Shown in pieces: positions 1 to 11,649 of a DNA stretch of 64,000 bases; position 1 is the first letter of the stretch; every line of letters begins with the position of its first letter. Below the pieces are notes generated by a model. The model searched no databases, was not told the origin of the DNA, and saw nothing but the letters and a program-made list of their open reading frames with translations. Made by a program: the position numbers and the translations under genes. Location: NCBI GenBank assembly GCA_032209605.1, contig JASFXZ010000003.1, positions 9,736,807-9,800,806 on the forward strand, in the 5' to 3' direction. The DNA comes from Mactromeris polynyma. Its lineage: Eukaryota; Mollusca; Bivalvia; Venerida; Mactridae.

Positions 1-1814
1 TTCTGTTCTGTTCAGTATTAATGGCCAAACTCTCATGACTCTGTGAAACTTCAATGATCTTGTACTCGTATTGACTTACCACTAATTTCAACACGAACAC
101 TTCCTTTAAAAAATAAATCGCCAGTTTTCTTACCATACCATATCGCTGGTTGATAAATAAAGATATATACTAAATGCCGTACTTTTTCGTAAACGGTGTT
201 CCCGGTGTAGTTCTGTCTCCTGGGCGAAGCGTTTGCATGCTCCTAGGACGGGGCCTTCCAGTTTGTCCTCACCACAGGACACGCGCCAATGTCCTGAATA
301 GGGAACCATTTAGGGATAAGGGATCAAAGGTCATTTGAAGCTACCTAGAAGACGATGCATCTGTCCAGTGTGCAAATGAAGCCCTCAAGGTGAATTGAAT
401 ATTGATTGCATTGCACATTGTCATAGCGTCGAGTACCTGGTGCTTAAATCGAAATAAATTTGAAACCCGGGCATTTAGATCCAAATTACGAATATATCTC
501 GTTCGAAATGGTTTAGTTTCAAGGTTTTGCATTTGTAATTCAATACAAAACACCGGACGCCCTTGGCCTAGTGCACCATTATAGATACAAGACGTGCATA
601 TTTACATTAATATCCTATTTTCACCATTATCTTTTTTTATTTAAGTGTGGTCCCTCTTTCTATTATTCCGGATGCTGATTCGGAGCCCTTGTATCTTAAG
701 TGATTGACAATTATAAGTGGTGACCTTTTACAATAGGGGAACAAAAGTTGGGCTGGAATACATTTTGGAAATGATCAATTCTAACACAATACAGCTACGC
801 ACAATTACCTTACAGCGATCGGCGAAATCTTATCAACAACTATTTACTTTGACACAAATCTACAATTATTTTAAATTTATTTCCATCTAGATTCTAATGC
901 CCGATTTTATCGACGATGATATATCCTGTTCAATTGCCAATCACATTAGAGTTAATATGCATTGACAAACTATCCGTATCTTAAGAAATCGGCCCACCAA
1001 GTTAAATGTTAATACCGCCCTTTTTTTCTTGCAATGATTAAAAATACAGCTCTTTGAAGAATAGTAGTTAATGATTTATTTTCTAGAACTTTAGCACGCG
1101 TTGGTAGTAAATGGGCATGAAAAAAATAACCAGCGGCATAATGCGGAGTCCTTAAATGCGCTTAATGCTTGACCAGTGCCGTTAAAGGTATTCAACTCGC
1201 TCGGATGGACGGCAATTTACGAGCTATATGCCACAAAATTGCATCTTAAGATCAAGAGGTCAGCTTTGTTGTTTAATGTCATAGATGGTTAAAGATGTTT
1301 AGAGAATGGTGCATTTTCTTCAGATGTTGCTCCAAACATTGCATCCAGCGCAGCGGGGTTGGGACTAAATTCGCTCTAAAGCGAGGTAACCGTTCGGAAA
1401 TTATCAAGAACCCTAGCGTGTATCGAAAGGCAAAGAACAATTGAGAAAACAAGGAACAAAAACAGCAAAAGGCGACTTTAAAGATATGAAAACTACTTCT
1501 GCTGATTTACTGATTAATAATTCTAAAGAACAAAAAGATTTTAAGTGTGTTACTCGGAGTGTTAGATGACTATAGAACTTGTTCAGCCTTTGTCAAGGTG
1601 GTCAATGTGTCTGCTTCCACAGCCATATATCTTAAACCGTGCGGTTTGGAGTGGCGACAAAATAACAAGATGCGTGCTTAGGACTTGGATTCAAATAGAT
1701 AATGCGATAATACGACAAACATAATCATCAGTGAAAGTGAAAGGGCTCTGAAAGATTAATGTGACCCTATTTGCCGCCGATGAAAAATTTAGACTGATTT
1801 TTTCCCAATTTGTG
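1..1814. other. Gene-free, AT-rich stretch
   Basis: No open frame longer than about 70 codons has coding character here, and I see no convincing splice-bounded exon on either strand. There is no obvious repeat apart from short A/T runs. It is read as intergenic DNA ahead of the first satellite. Confidence 0.6.
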
Positions 1815-4495
1815 GCGTTTTTGTCGTTAAGTAGACTGCTCTACGTGATGAAAACTTACTTTCTATACTGGTACATTTTAGGCGTTTTTTTAGGTTTAGT
1901 AGACTGATCTACGGGATCAATGCTTACTTTTGATCCTGGTACATTTTAGGTGTTTTAGGTTTAATATACTGCTCTACGTGATGATAGCTTACTTTCGATC
2001 CTGGTACATTTTAGTCGTCTTTAGGTTTAGTAGTCTGCTCTACGTGATGAAAGCTTACTTTCGATCCTGGTACATTTTAGGTGTTTTTAGGTGTAGCAGA
2101 CTGTTCTACATGATGAAAGCTTACTTCTATGCTGGTACATTTTAGTCGTCTTTAAGTTTAGTAGACTGCTCTACATGATGATAGCTTACTTTCTATGCTG
2201 GTACATTTTAGGTGTTTTAGGTTTAGTAGACTGATCTACGTGATGAAAGCTTACTTTCTATGCTGGTACATTTTAGGTGTTTTAGGTTTAGTAGACTGAT
2301 CTACATGATGAAAGTTTACTTTCTATGCTGGTATATTTTAGGTGTTTTAGGTTTAGTAGACTGTTCTACGTGATGAAAGCTTACTTTCTATGCTGGTACA
2401 TTTTAGGTGTTTTAGGTTTAGTAGACTGATCTACGTGATGAAAGCTTACTTTCTATGCTGGTACATTTTAGGTGTTTTAGGTTTAGTAGATTGTTCTACG
2501 TGATGAAAGCTTACTTTCTATGCTGGTACATTTTAGTCGTCTTTAGGTTTAGTAGACTGATCTACGTGATGAAAGCTTACTTTCTATGCTGGTACATTTT
2601 AGGTGTTTTTAGGTTTAGTAGATTGTTCTACGTGATGAAAGCTTACTTTCTATGCTGGTACATTTTAGGTGTTTTTAGGTTTAGTAGACTGTTCTACATG
2701 ATGAAAGCTTACTTTCTATGCTGGTACCTTTTAGGTGTTTTTAGGTTTAGTAGATTGTTCTACGTGATGAAAGCTTACTTTCTATGCTGGTACATGTACA
2801 TTTTAGGTGTTTTTAGGTTTAGTAGACTGCTCTACATGATGAAAGCTTACTTTCTATGCTGGTACATTTTAGGTGTTTTTAGGTTTAGTAGACTGTTCTA
2901 CATGATGAAAGCTTACTTTCTATGCTGGTACATTTTAGGTGTTTTTAGGTTTAGTAGACTGTTCTACATGATGAAAGCTTACTTTCTATGCTGGTACATT
3001 TTAGTCGTCTTTAGGTTTAGTAGACTGCTCTACATGATGAAAGCTTACTTTCTATGCTGGTACATTTTAGGTGTTTTAGGTTTAGTAGATTGTTCTACGT
3101 GATGAAAGCTTACTTTCTATGCTGGTACATTTTAGTCGTCTTTAGGTTTAGTAGACTGATCTACATGATGAAAGCTTACTTTCTATGCTGGTACATTTTA
3201 GTCGTCTTTAGGTTTAGTAGACTGTTCTACATGATGAAAGCTTACTTTCTATGCTGGTACATTTTAGTCGTCTTTAGGTTTAGTAGACTGCTCTACGTGA
3301 TGAAAGCTTACTTTCTATGCTGGTACATTTTAGGTGTTTTAGGCTTAGTAGACTGTTCTACATGATGAAAGCTTACTTTCTATGCTGGTACATTTTAGTC
3401 GTCTTTAGGTTTAGTAGACCGCTCTACATGATGAAAGCTTACTTTCTATGCTGGTACATTTTAGGTGTTTTAGGTTTAGTAGACTGTTCTACGTGATGAA
3501 AGCTTACTTTCTATGCTGGTACATTTTAGGTGTTTTAGGTTTAGTAGACTGTTCTACATGATGAAAGCTTACTTTCTATGCTGGTACATTTTAGGTGTTT
3601 TAGGTTTAGTAGACTGTTCTACATGATGAAAGCTTACTTTCTATGCTGGTACATTTTAGGTGTTTTAGGTTTAGTAGACTGTTCTACATGATGAAAGCTT
3701 ACTTTCTATGCTGGTACATTTTAGGTGTTTTAGGTTTAGTAGACTACTCTACGTGATGAAAGCTTACTTTCTATGCTGATACATTTTAGGTGTTTTAGGT
3801 TTAGTAGACTGCTCTACGTGATGAAAGCTTACTTTCTATGCTGGTACATTTTAGGTGTTTTTAGGTTTAGTAGACTGTTCTACGTGATGAAAGCTTACTT
3901 TCTATGCTGGTATATTTTAGGTGTTTTTAGGTTCAGTAGACTACTCTTCGTGATGAAAGCTTACTTTCTATGCTGGCCCATTTTAGGTGTTTTATGTTTA
4001 GTAGACTGTTCTACGTGATGAAAGTTTACTTTCTATGCTGGTACATTTTAGGTGTTTAGGTTTAGTAGACTGATCTACGTGACGAAAGCTTACTTTCTAT
4101 GCTGGTATATTTTAGGTGTTTTATGTTTAGTAGACTGATCTACGTGATGAAAGCTTACTTTCTATGCTGGTACATTTTAGGTTTTTATGTTTAGTAGACT
4201 GATCTACGTGATGAAAGCTTACTTTCTATGCTGGTACATTTTAGGTTTTTATGTTTAGTAGACTGATCTACGTGATGAAAGCTTACTTTCTATGCTGGTA
4301 CATTTTAGGTGTTTTAGGTTTAGTAGACTGATCTACGTGATGAAAGCTTACTTTCTATGCTGATACATTTTAGGTGTTTTAGGTTTAGTAGACTACTCTA
4401 CGTGATGAAAGCTTACTTTCTATGCTGGTACATTTTAGGTGTTTTAAGTTTAGTAGACTGATGAAAGTTAACATGTACTTTCTATGCAGGTACAT
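1815..4495. repeat. 65/66-bp satellite array, about 40 units
   Basis: Head-to-tail copies of a unit that runs from AGGTTTAGTAGACTG through GATGAAAGCTTACTTTC to TACATTTTAGGTG. Spacing measured between neighbouring GTTTAGTAGACTG motifs is 65 bp; a subset has one more T and is 66 bp. Where 66-bp units adjoin (about 2455-3100 and 3773-4018) the length is divisible by three and an artificial 22-residue protein repeat opens up, so the open frames here are a by-product of unit length. The array edges are diverged (before about 1930 and after about 4450), and the centre is the most uniform. No function is visible. Confidence 0.95.
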
Positions 4496-4700
4496 ATTAT
4501 TCTGTATTCAAATACTTATTGATTCATTTTAATTATTTTCACTTACATGTTAAAGGATTGAACGTCGCTTTATAGTGTTTTGTGACTTAAGACATAAACA
4601 TTATAGGTAATGATATGTCTCCTCATTACATTTTTAGGGGGTCATATTCGTGAAATTACGTATTTTTGTTATATTAAGTTATCATGTAAACAATAGTTGA

Positions 4701-4850
4701 ATAGTAAAACCTCACTAAAAGACCACCTCAATAATAAGACCACCTCAAAATTAAGAAGACAAGTTTCAAGTGCATTTCCACTGTTTTACTCTTTATTCAA
4801 CCGCAATAGGAGGGTCCCAAGTGTGGTCGGACTATTGAGGTTTTACTGTA
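4701..4850. mobile_element. CAGTAAAACCTC-TIR MITE, copy 1
   Basis: The left end reads AGTAAAACCTC and the right end GAGGTTTTACTGTA, an inverted pair. The interior has CCACCTCAATAATAAGACC and a CACTGTTTT..CTTTATTCAAC core shared with the copies at 5209, 17855, 18817 and 32945. There is no coding capacity. Termini starting CAGT next to a TA dinucleotide are typical of non-autonomous Tc1/mariner elements. Confidence 0.85.
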
Positions 4851-4996
4851 TGTAGTAAAGCAAACTCCCTGGGTGTATTATAGAGAGCTTAAATAGGTGT
4901 TTGTGTTGTTTATAATAGAGTTTTACTTAACTTGACCTAAGAGCACTGAGCGATGTTATAATGATGGCTATATTTCCAGGCCAAGAAATATGAAAG

Positions 4997-5100
4997 TACA
5001 GTAAAACCTCAATAATACGGACACTGGTCGTATTATTGAGGTGGTCGTATTATTGAGGTTGGATAAAGAGCAAATTTGTGAAAACGGACTTATGTTATTA
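4997..5100. mobile_element. CAGTAAAACCTC-TIR MITE, partial copy 2
   Basis: The left TIR TACAGTAAAACCTC is followed by ATAATACGGACACTGGTCG and two TATTATTGAGGT motifs. The ends TTGAGGT..GGTCGTATTATTGAGGT fold back on each other. The right terminus GGTTTTACTG is missing, so the copy is truncated or rearranged. Confidence 0.7.
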
Positions 5101-5208
5101 TATCTATAATCCAAACTTATTATATATTGTGCGTGATGCATAGTGCGTCCATGGGACGATGTCAAGGTCCCTGATTTTAATCCATTTCCAAAATATAAAC
5201 ATATGATG

Positions 5209-5388
5209 TACTGTAGAACCTCACCTAACGACCTTCTCAATAATAAGACCACCTCAAAATTAAGAACACAATTTCCAAGTCCATTTTCACTGTTTTGCTT
5301 TTTATTCAACTTCAATATTAAGACCGTCCCAATAAGACCAGTTTCCAAGGGTCCAAAAGGGGTCTTATTATTGAGGATTTACCGTATA
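5209..5388. mobile_element. CAGTAAAACCTC-TIR MITE, copy 3
   Basis: The left end TACTGTAGAACCTC and right end GAGGATTTACCGTA are degenerate inverted repeats of the family. The interior carries AATAAGACCACCTC, the CACTGTTTTGCTTTTTATTC core and GGTCTTATTATTGAGG near the right end. It is an older copy, as shown by the TIR mismatches. Confidence 0.8.
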
Positions 5389-6516
5389 TCAAGAAATGTC
5401 AAAATAGCGTCTCTATACACAATATATACAATGCAATATGTCCTCTATTGTCAGCGACAACCTTTCCTCAGCAACACGTCGCCCGAAAAATGTACAATTA
5501 ATCTAACCTCTCTAGAGTAACAGCCTTTCAACAACAGCCAAAGTTTGCATATCCAAACAGGGTGTTGTTCTGCAGAGGTTGCTATGTAACAATGCATTAT
5601 CGGTTTAACTTTGATCGAAAATACAGTGAAGTCCTCATTTCGCGACCCTTTATACTCATTTTAATTCTATTCAACCCTTAAATTGATTTTCTCGGACAGA
5701 AAGGGAAATGTTCACGCAGATTTATAATTAGCCATAGATTACCAGTTTTGATACCGTGTTAAAATGCTGACCACTTAACGCTTGTTCACGGGAATAAAAC
5801 AGGCTGACGTAATATCCCCAACCCTGTTCTTAATGTCCTAATGTAGCTGATAAAAATAATGGGCAAGACCCAAACATGACTTCTAGAGGGCGGGGTCAGA
5901 AGTCGCATTACTCTTTAACTTTCTAATTTCTCGACGGTAAAATGCTATTTAAATCCAGTAATGTCAGTGAAGCTGAGAAATTGATTAGAGAGGCCTACTA
6001 TTACCGACAATTAACTTAGAAAATTATTTTGAGGACATTTCACCTTATAAGGCATAAACCGTTCAGGACTGATAACAGGAGTCATTACATTATTTGGTAA
6101 TGTTTTCATTTCTCGCAATAAATAGCAACTACGTTTCCCCCTGGAGAAAGCATCAAACGAACGCTTGCATAAGGAGAACTACGCATGCGTGATAACATTC
6201 TAAAATAAATATTTTATTTCCGGTACCTTTATTCAATTTCACATTAAGTTTTATTTTTTAAACAAACCTTGTGATCATTAGTTAAACAGTATTTTTCCAG
6301 CTACACCAATTATTGAAATAATTCATTGAAAATAATGGTAATAATATTAAAGTTCACACATTGCTAGATGTATTATGCAATAATGTGAATTTTAGTATTT
6401 ATCATTCTTAAAAAAGGCTTTAACTGGAATATAGCTCTTGAGAGAGTATTTCAATGAATTATCTTATAGTTGCGAATTCCTGTGGAATCAGTTTTATACG
6501 GATTGGGAAGTAGATT
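5389..6516. other. Gene-free stretch with a diverged repeat
   Basis: No gene is seen. At 5450-5580 there are several CAACCTTT/AGCAACA and AGAGGTTGCT motifs in inverted relation, resembling the GAGAGGTTGTTGCT motifs at 44045-44180 in dynein intron 12. This suggests an old dispersed repeat. Confidence 0.5.
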
Positions 6517-6711
6517 ACGATTTGAAACAAGTTTTTACAACTTATACTAATCACTCTCGGTGACTGCTTCCTGGCTAACACAACCAGTACTCCCGCCAAA
6601 TCTAGGAATTGTGAAGTTCGTGATCAAACCCAGCTCATGGCGGCGCTTGAACTCAGGACCATCAGACCGGGAGTCCGGCGGTCTACTACTCGACCACTGC
6701 ACCTTCCAAAT
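6517..6711 (-). mobile_element. tRNA-derived SINE
   Basis: Read on the minus strand, the element opens with a tRNA-like head: an A-box-like GTGGTCGAGTAGTAGAC, then a B-box-like GAGTTCAAGC about 40 bases on. The body runs GAACTTCACAATTCC, GGGAGTACTGGTTG, CGAGAGTGATTAGTATAAG and ends in AACTTGTTTCAAATCG. The same body is found at 30845-31035 on the plus strand behind a different head and, more diverged, at 54399-54570 and 55245-55355. There is no protein-coding potential. Confidence 0.8.
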
Positions 6712-9182
6712 ATTAAACGTAATAATTATAATATCTTTATTTATAGAAGGTAACATGTAAAGCTGTATACAAAAAACAGTCATACAGTCTTAAATAAAAC
6801 ATGGCCTTCTAACAGATAATGTTCAACAGAAATTAAAACACTATAATTCTATAACACACATTTATTCATTCAAGACAATCACTCATCAGATTTTCATATT
6901 GTAAACAGTACATATATATTTAAATGTTAAAATGCTATAAATAACATTTTTATAAACATATTAGGGTGAAGATTATTTTTGAACAATATATAAATTTTTA
7001 ATGTTCTTTTGAATTCATTGACAGACGAGTCCTATTATGTTTTAATTACAAAAAAAATATAATTAGAATGAACCAGTTATAGTAGTCAGTAGTAGTAAAG
7101 TGTTTATTAAAGTGACATGTGTATGAAGTATATATAACATACAACAAATACACCCGGCCCAATGGACCTATAAGTCACTGTCTAACATAGAGTATACAGT
7201 TTGATATGACATGAAATTAAATAAATGAATAACATATTAAATACAGTAAAATTAACATTCCTCTGACAAAAACGATAATTCTATATACGAAATGTTACAA
7301 GCATAATAATTTGACAAACATTTGCACTCGTATTTCATAGTTTTGTAATTGGGAGTTAATACACAACGTTTCTTATGAGAAGAAGTATTGTTATAAATGA
7401 TACTGAATTCGCATCCATTACTCGATTTTGTGCTTGTTTTGAAAGTATATTTATATTATCTTTATGTTCGTCTCAATATATACGTGTACATACATTTTAC
7501 AATAACATAAAACAGAGCCAACTATTAGTATATAGCCACTCTTAATAAGAGATATAGGAGACTAGACATTACAATAAAACATCAAAAGGATACGTTAAGA
7601 TATTAGACATTACACAATAGTGTGTAATAAATATTTTCATATATACATATAAAACTGAAAAAACAGTTGTAAATTGTTACTAAAAATAATGATAAAACAA
7701 AAACATGTGTAAGAAACTGTACAATATCGTGCACTATTGCGCATACCTAAATAATAATCTTATGAAATATATTTAGGACCAATCAGATTGGTCTTAATTT
7801 AGTTAACAACTGTTTTCCAGATGCAATAAAAGCTATGACATACAATTAAAAATAAAAATATGTGCATTATTTACAGAGATAAAAAGTACGACGATGTAAA
7901 ATGATATGAGGGGTTTTGGCACATATCCTAATCATATCTGAATTGTTAAAGTAAGCAGTATCATTAAGACCAAAAAAGTCAATATGATTTTTAAATATTA
8001 TATGTCACATTGGTTGACCAAGCGGGCGGGTGAACAATTTACCTGGACTGAACTGGGATGAACCCAAAGTATTGTGGGTCGATAATGAACAATATAATAT
8101 GAGATGATTTGTTGCTAATCTCTTCACCTCATCGGACCGGACTGACCATCTGTTATATATTCCCTGATACTTGGATTTATCCACAACCAAGCCCAGTACG
8201 ACTAGACTGTTTTCAATTGGTATGGACTTACTAAACAAACAGTTTATCCACTGTCATTGTCAATATCCTCTTTTATGTGTATTTTACCGCTCGTAAAATT
8301 GTAAAATGTCATCAAAAAGGTTATATTCATCATTACTTTAGGAATTAAAATCATCGGTATTTCGCGGTGTTTTTTTCAAACAACATTGGACGACAATAAA
8401 GTCGCATGCTGTCCGTCCCGGCACGGGTTCGTTTATTCAGGGACGTGTAAATTATGACGAATTCAAATGCCTGATTGTTTTCCTTATTTCCTTTCAATGT
8501 TTAATTTATTTCTCCAGTTTTATTAAACTTCTCACGCTTAGTTGCATCTGATACATATTATAAATCGGGAACTTAAGGTGACAACTTATTTTGGTGAATG
8601 CTCTTGCAGCTGAATTACAATACAAACTGACCAGCGGTCAGTGCAGTTTTCATCAAACGTTCTGACCAATTCTCTTTGGACAATGCGCGTGTCATTTCGG
8701 ACCGGTCAATCGGCGGACACAGGGTCATGGTGCTTCGAATTCAGCTTTAGCGGTCAGCGGTCACTCATTTGGCCGAAATTGTCCGAAGTGTTCACCTGCC
8801 TATGCTCAAGATTTCAGTGGTCGAGGCTACTTGTAAATTTAATTTTGATATAAAAATAGTTAATGACTTTTAATGAAGCTAAAATGGCAGACTGTGAAAT
8901 TTCTCTCAAGAAAATTCTGATGATATTTTCGCGTATTTAAGGTAACCTATGAACTTTCTGAGGTCATTTCAGTTTGCCATATTATTACATAATATCTCAA
9001 ATTCTAAATCTGTCTGAATTTTGCTATTTTGGACAGATTATTAAACAAGTATGATAAATTATTTAATTTTTTTTCAAATAGCAAGCGCATAAAAACAGTC
9101 ATTTTTTATAAAGAATACGAATTTCGAATTCTACAACTGTCCGAATTTTGTCATTTTTGTCAAGTCATATAATATGTACGAT
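6712..9182. other. Gene-free, strongly AT-rich stretch
   Basis: No coding frame with exon-like boundaries is present. Much of 6720-7980 is above average in A/T. The start (6716-6760) holds a TAATTATAATATCTTTATTTAT motif of the sort often seen at old retroelement tails, directly next to the SINE, but no element boundary can be fixed. Confidence 0.5.
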
Positions 9183-9204
9183 CACGGACCTATATAGGTC
9201 CGTG
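9183..9204. repeat. Perfect 22-bp palindrome
   Basis: CACGGACCTAT is followed at once by its reverse complement ATAGGTCCGTG, giving a perfect inverted repeat without a spacer. No surrounding element or gene explains it. Confidence 0.9.
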
Positions 9205-9639
9205 GTACGATGAATGAATTCATGTTTTCCAAATAACATGTGTAGGAGAAAAAGTATAAATTATAAAGGGCTAGCCATTTCTGATTTATGAGACTCATGT
9301 CTACTTTCTGAGCACATTTACTTCTCGATTCCTATATTTTAATGCCAGGCACCAGGCAGGTAGGCACACGGTAACCATTATTTATCTAGCTTGCAGCTCA
9401 CCAACCGGCCATATCAGAACAAACCACTACCGGGACTCGAACCTAAATATGTAATTGTTCTCTTTTTTCCAATCCGAAATACAGTTACACGAAAACGTCT
9501 GAAAACTGATGCTAAACTCTATATTACCATGGCATTGTACTAAAAAAATACGTATAGTAAATATCGCTAAATAAAGACAGCGCTACCCCAGAAGAACAAT
9601 ATCGGCTTGTAAGGCGCATTGTCTGTTCAAAACTATCCC

Positions 9640-9860
9640 ACCCGGCTAGATTAGGCGGTAGAGTACTCGACTGCCAAACGGAGGTCGTAGGTTCAAATCC
9701 CGGGTGAGGCCGATGTTCTCGGAACGGCAATTTGAAGGATGATAATATATGCGAAGTCATTTGTATCCCACTTCTGTTTCAGACGCACTTGGGAAGGTAA
9801 CAGTTGCTCGGTGAAGAACGGGTTAGTTCAAGTTAATTTTACGTAACCCAGGATGACTGG
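9640..9860 (+). mobile_element. SINE with tRNA-Gly-like head
   Basis: Bases 9645-9712 resemble a tRNA: an A-box-like TAGATTAGGCGGTAGAG, an anticodon-arm region CTCGACTGCCAAACGGAG with GCC where a tRNA-Gly(GCC) has its anticodon, and a good B box GGTTCAAATCC. The acceptor ends do not pair well and there is no cloverleaf-quality D arm, so this is a SINE head and not a working tRNA gene. The body follows to about 9860 and includes CCAGGATGACTGGTTGGGTCA. A related body fragment without a head lies near 58180-58250. Confidence 0.65.
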
Positions 9861-10551
9861 TTGGGTCAATTGATCGCCGTACATTACTAAACTACTGTGG
9901 AAAAACGGCGTAAAAATACAACACAACTGTTCAAGTTGGTTTGCAGTTCTTGACTCGGTTATGACTATTACCGTAATTCATAATCCAAAAAGCAGACACA
10001 ATATCGATGTTCACCCACGAGCCATACATCATATATACCCACAATAGTGCCATTGTCATCATTTTAACTTTTGAGAAAAATGCAAAATCGTCTTCTTAAG
10101 ACGTTATTGTTATCTACAGAAACCAAAATTGGATGGTTCGTTAAAAAACCCGGCAGTGAATCAGACAAAAAATTGACTGTGAAGTGCAATTCCTTTATCA
10201 TTCATCGCCAAAGATGCGCGCTACGCAATGGAAGATTATTTATAGTTGCCAAATTAAGTCATCGCTGTGGTTTAGACATGTGGGTACATCTGGGTACAGG
10301 CGCTTGTCGTCTGCACACGCCCGGAATATAAAACTGTCACAAGGTATAATAGCACATTTAAAATTGTTTAAATTGCCGTTTAACTGTTTTCGACGATTTT
10401 AACCGTTGCCATAATTACAATACAAAAGTTTTAATTACATTTTTAGTATTTAATACCATATATGTTTTTTGTTATGTTTTACCATCTGCGAAAGATACAA
10501 TAAAATGGCTCACTAAGCGGCTCAAAGTCGTTTTATTAAATAAACATTCAA

Positions 10552-10821
10552 AAACAAGAAATATCTTGAGCAAAGATGGTCGGCGCAATTGTAAGATTAA
10601 TATTTGTTGTGCAGCATAAAACATTACCGAGATGTTACGATTGCTGATCACTCCAGATCTAAAATGGATTTTGGTAAATTCACCGAAATTCAGTGGATTT
10701 CGTTAAAGTAAGGTACACTGATCGAAAGGTTAACCAATTCGCGCCAAGGTTACAAACGTGTTCGGTTAAAGAGGAGTTAGTTTAGTAGTTAACATAGGAT
10801 TTGATTGGTTTACACATTGAT
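10552..10821 (+). repeat. Dispersed repeat C, copy 1
   Basis: About 270 bp shared, in inverted orientation, with 62848-63111. Matching landmarks in order are AAACAAGAAATATCTTG, GGTCGGCGCAATT, GAGATGTTACGATTGCTG, ATTCAGTGGAT, TTAACCAAT and GGTTTACACA. Both copies carry stops in all frames and many small differences, so this is an old non-coding interspersed repeat. Its type is unknown. Confidence 0.85.
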
Positions 10822-10856
10822 AGAGGCTTTTATTCGAATTAAGTCGTATTTACATT

Positions 10857-11023
10857 TGGACCTCGTTTATTCGACATCCTTCTATCCGAATACTCGGTAT
10901 CATCCGAAATAATTATCAGGTTCATGTGTATCTTCTTATGCACGTCGAATTGAAATGGGCTGTTCGAAACCATGACTTATTCGAAATGAAACTTCAGACC
11001 CGATGAATTCAAACGAACGACGA
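10857..11023 (+). mobile_element. GACCTCGTT-TIR MITE (family 2), copy 1
   Basis: Begins GGACCTCGTTTATTCGAC and ends ATTCAAACGAACGACG. The interior has CTTCTATCCGAATACTCGG, TCGAATTGAAATGGGCT and CAGACCCGATGAATTC, all found again at 49199-49333 and 51166-51345. This copy has lost the outermost CAGTC bases visible in the 51166 copy. Confidence 0.8.
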
Positions 11024-11169
11024 ATATGATAAAAATAAAAAAGTTAAAATTATCTTGAGGATTCCATTGAGTAAATAACGAACGCAACATTATACACACA
11101 GTTCAAGAAATAAATAGAATTCTTGGCGAGATACTAATAAATGAGTATGAAATTATTTACAAGTATGCA

Positions 11170-11278
11170 AGACCAGACCACACCAGACCTTGCCAGGCCA
11201 GGCCAGGCCAGACCACACCAGACCACACCAGACCACACCAGACCACACCAGACCATGCCAGGCCAGGCCAGCCCAGAA
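11170..11278. repeat. CCAGACCA minisatellite
   Basis: Tandem short units, mainly CCAGACCACA, with an interior patch of GCCAGGCCAG. It is strikingly purine/pyrimidine skewed: the top strand is almost free of T. The open frames on both strands here result from the repeat and are not genes. Confidence 0.9.
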
Positions 11279-11649
11279 CAAACTGCTTTTCAGCTTAAAA
11301 TGTCTATTTCTACTTGGTACTTTGGAAAAGAGATTATTGTGTCTTATAGATGTGGATTTAAGGTATTTATTTGACAATAATACAGCTTTGTTGTAGATTT
11401 TAAACATTCTTTTTTTTATTCTGAAATGAGCGTGCTTTAGTTAATCTATTAGCATTTACCTTCAAAGAGCTACAGAATAATTTTGTATTAAGAAATTAGG
11501 CAAACTCGCTGGAGTCGGTATTATTTTCACGGCCGTTTTCATAATGTTTAAGACACACGTGTTATGTATAATAATGTTATTGTATTTTACGAGCAAAGAG
11601 AAGGGAACGACGAAGATTGGACATAAAGGAAAAGTAAACAAAATTTGCA

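Noticed and set aside
2455..3102. A 215-codon open frame with 22-residue repeats
   Set aside because: It lies wholly within the 65/66-bp satellite and opens only where units are 66 bp. Neighbouring 65-bp units break it.
1815..4495. CRISPR-like array of repeats
   Set aside because: Whole units repeat without unique spacers, and the DNA is eukaryotic.
9645..9712. A functional tRNA-Gly gene
   Set aside because: A and B boxes are good but acceptor and D stems do not pair, and a SINE body follows.
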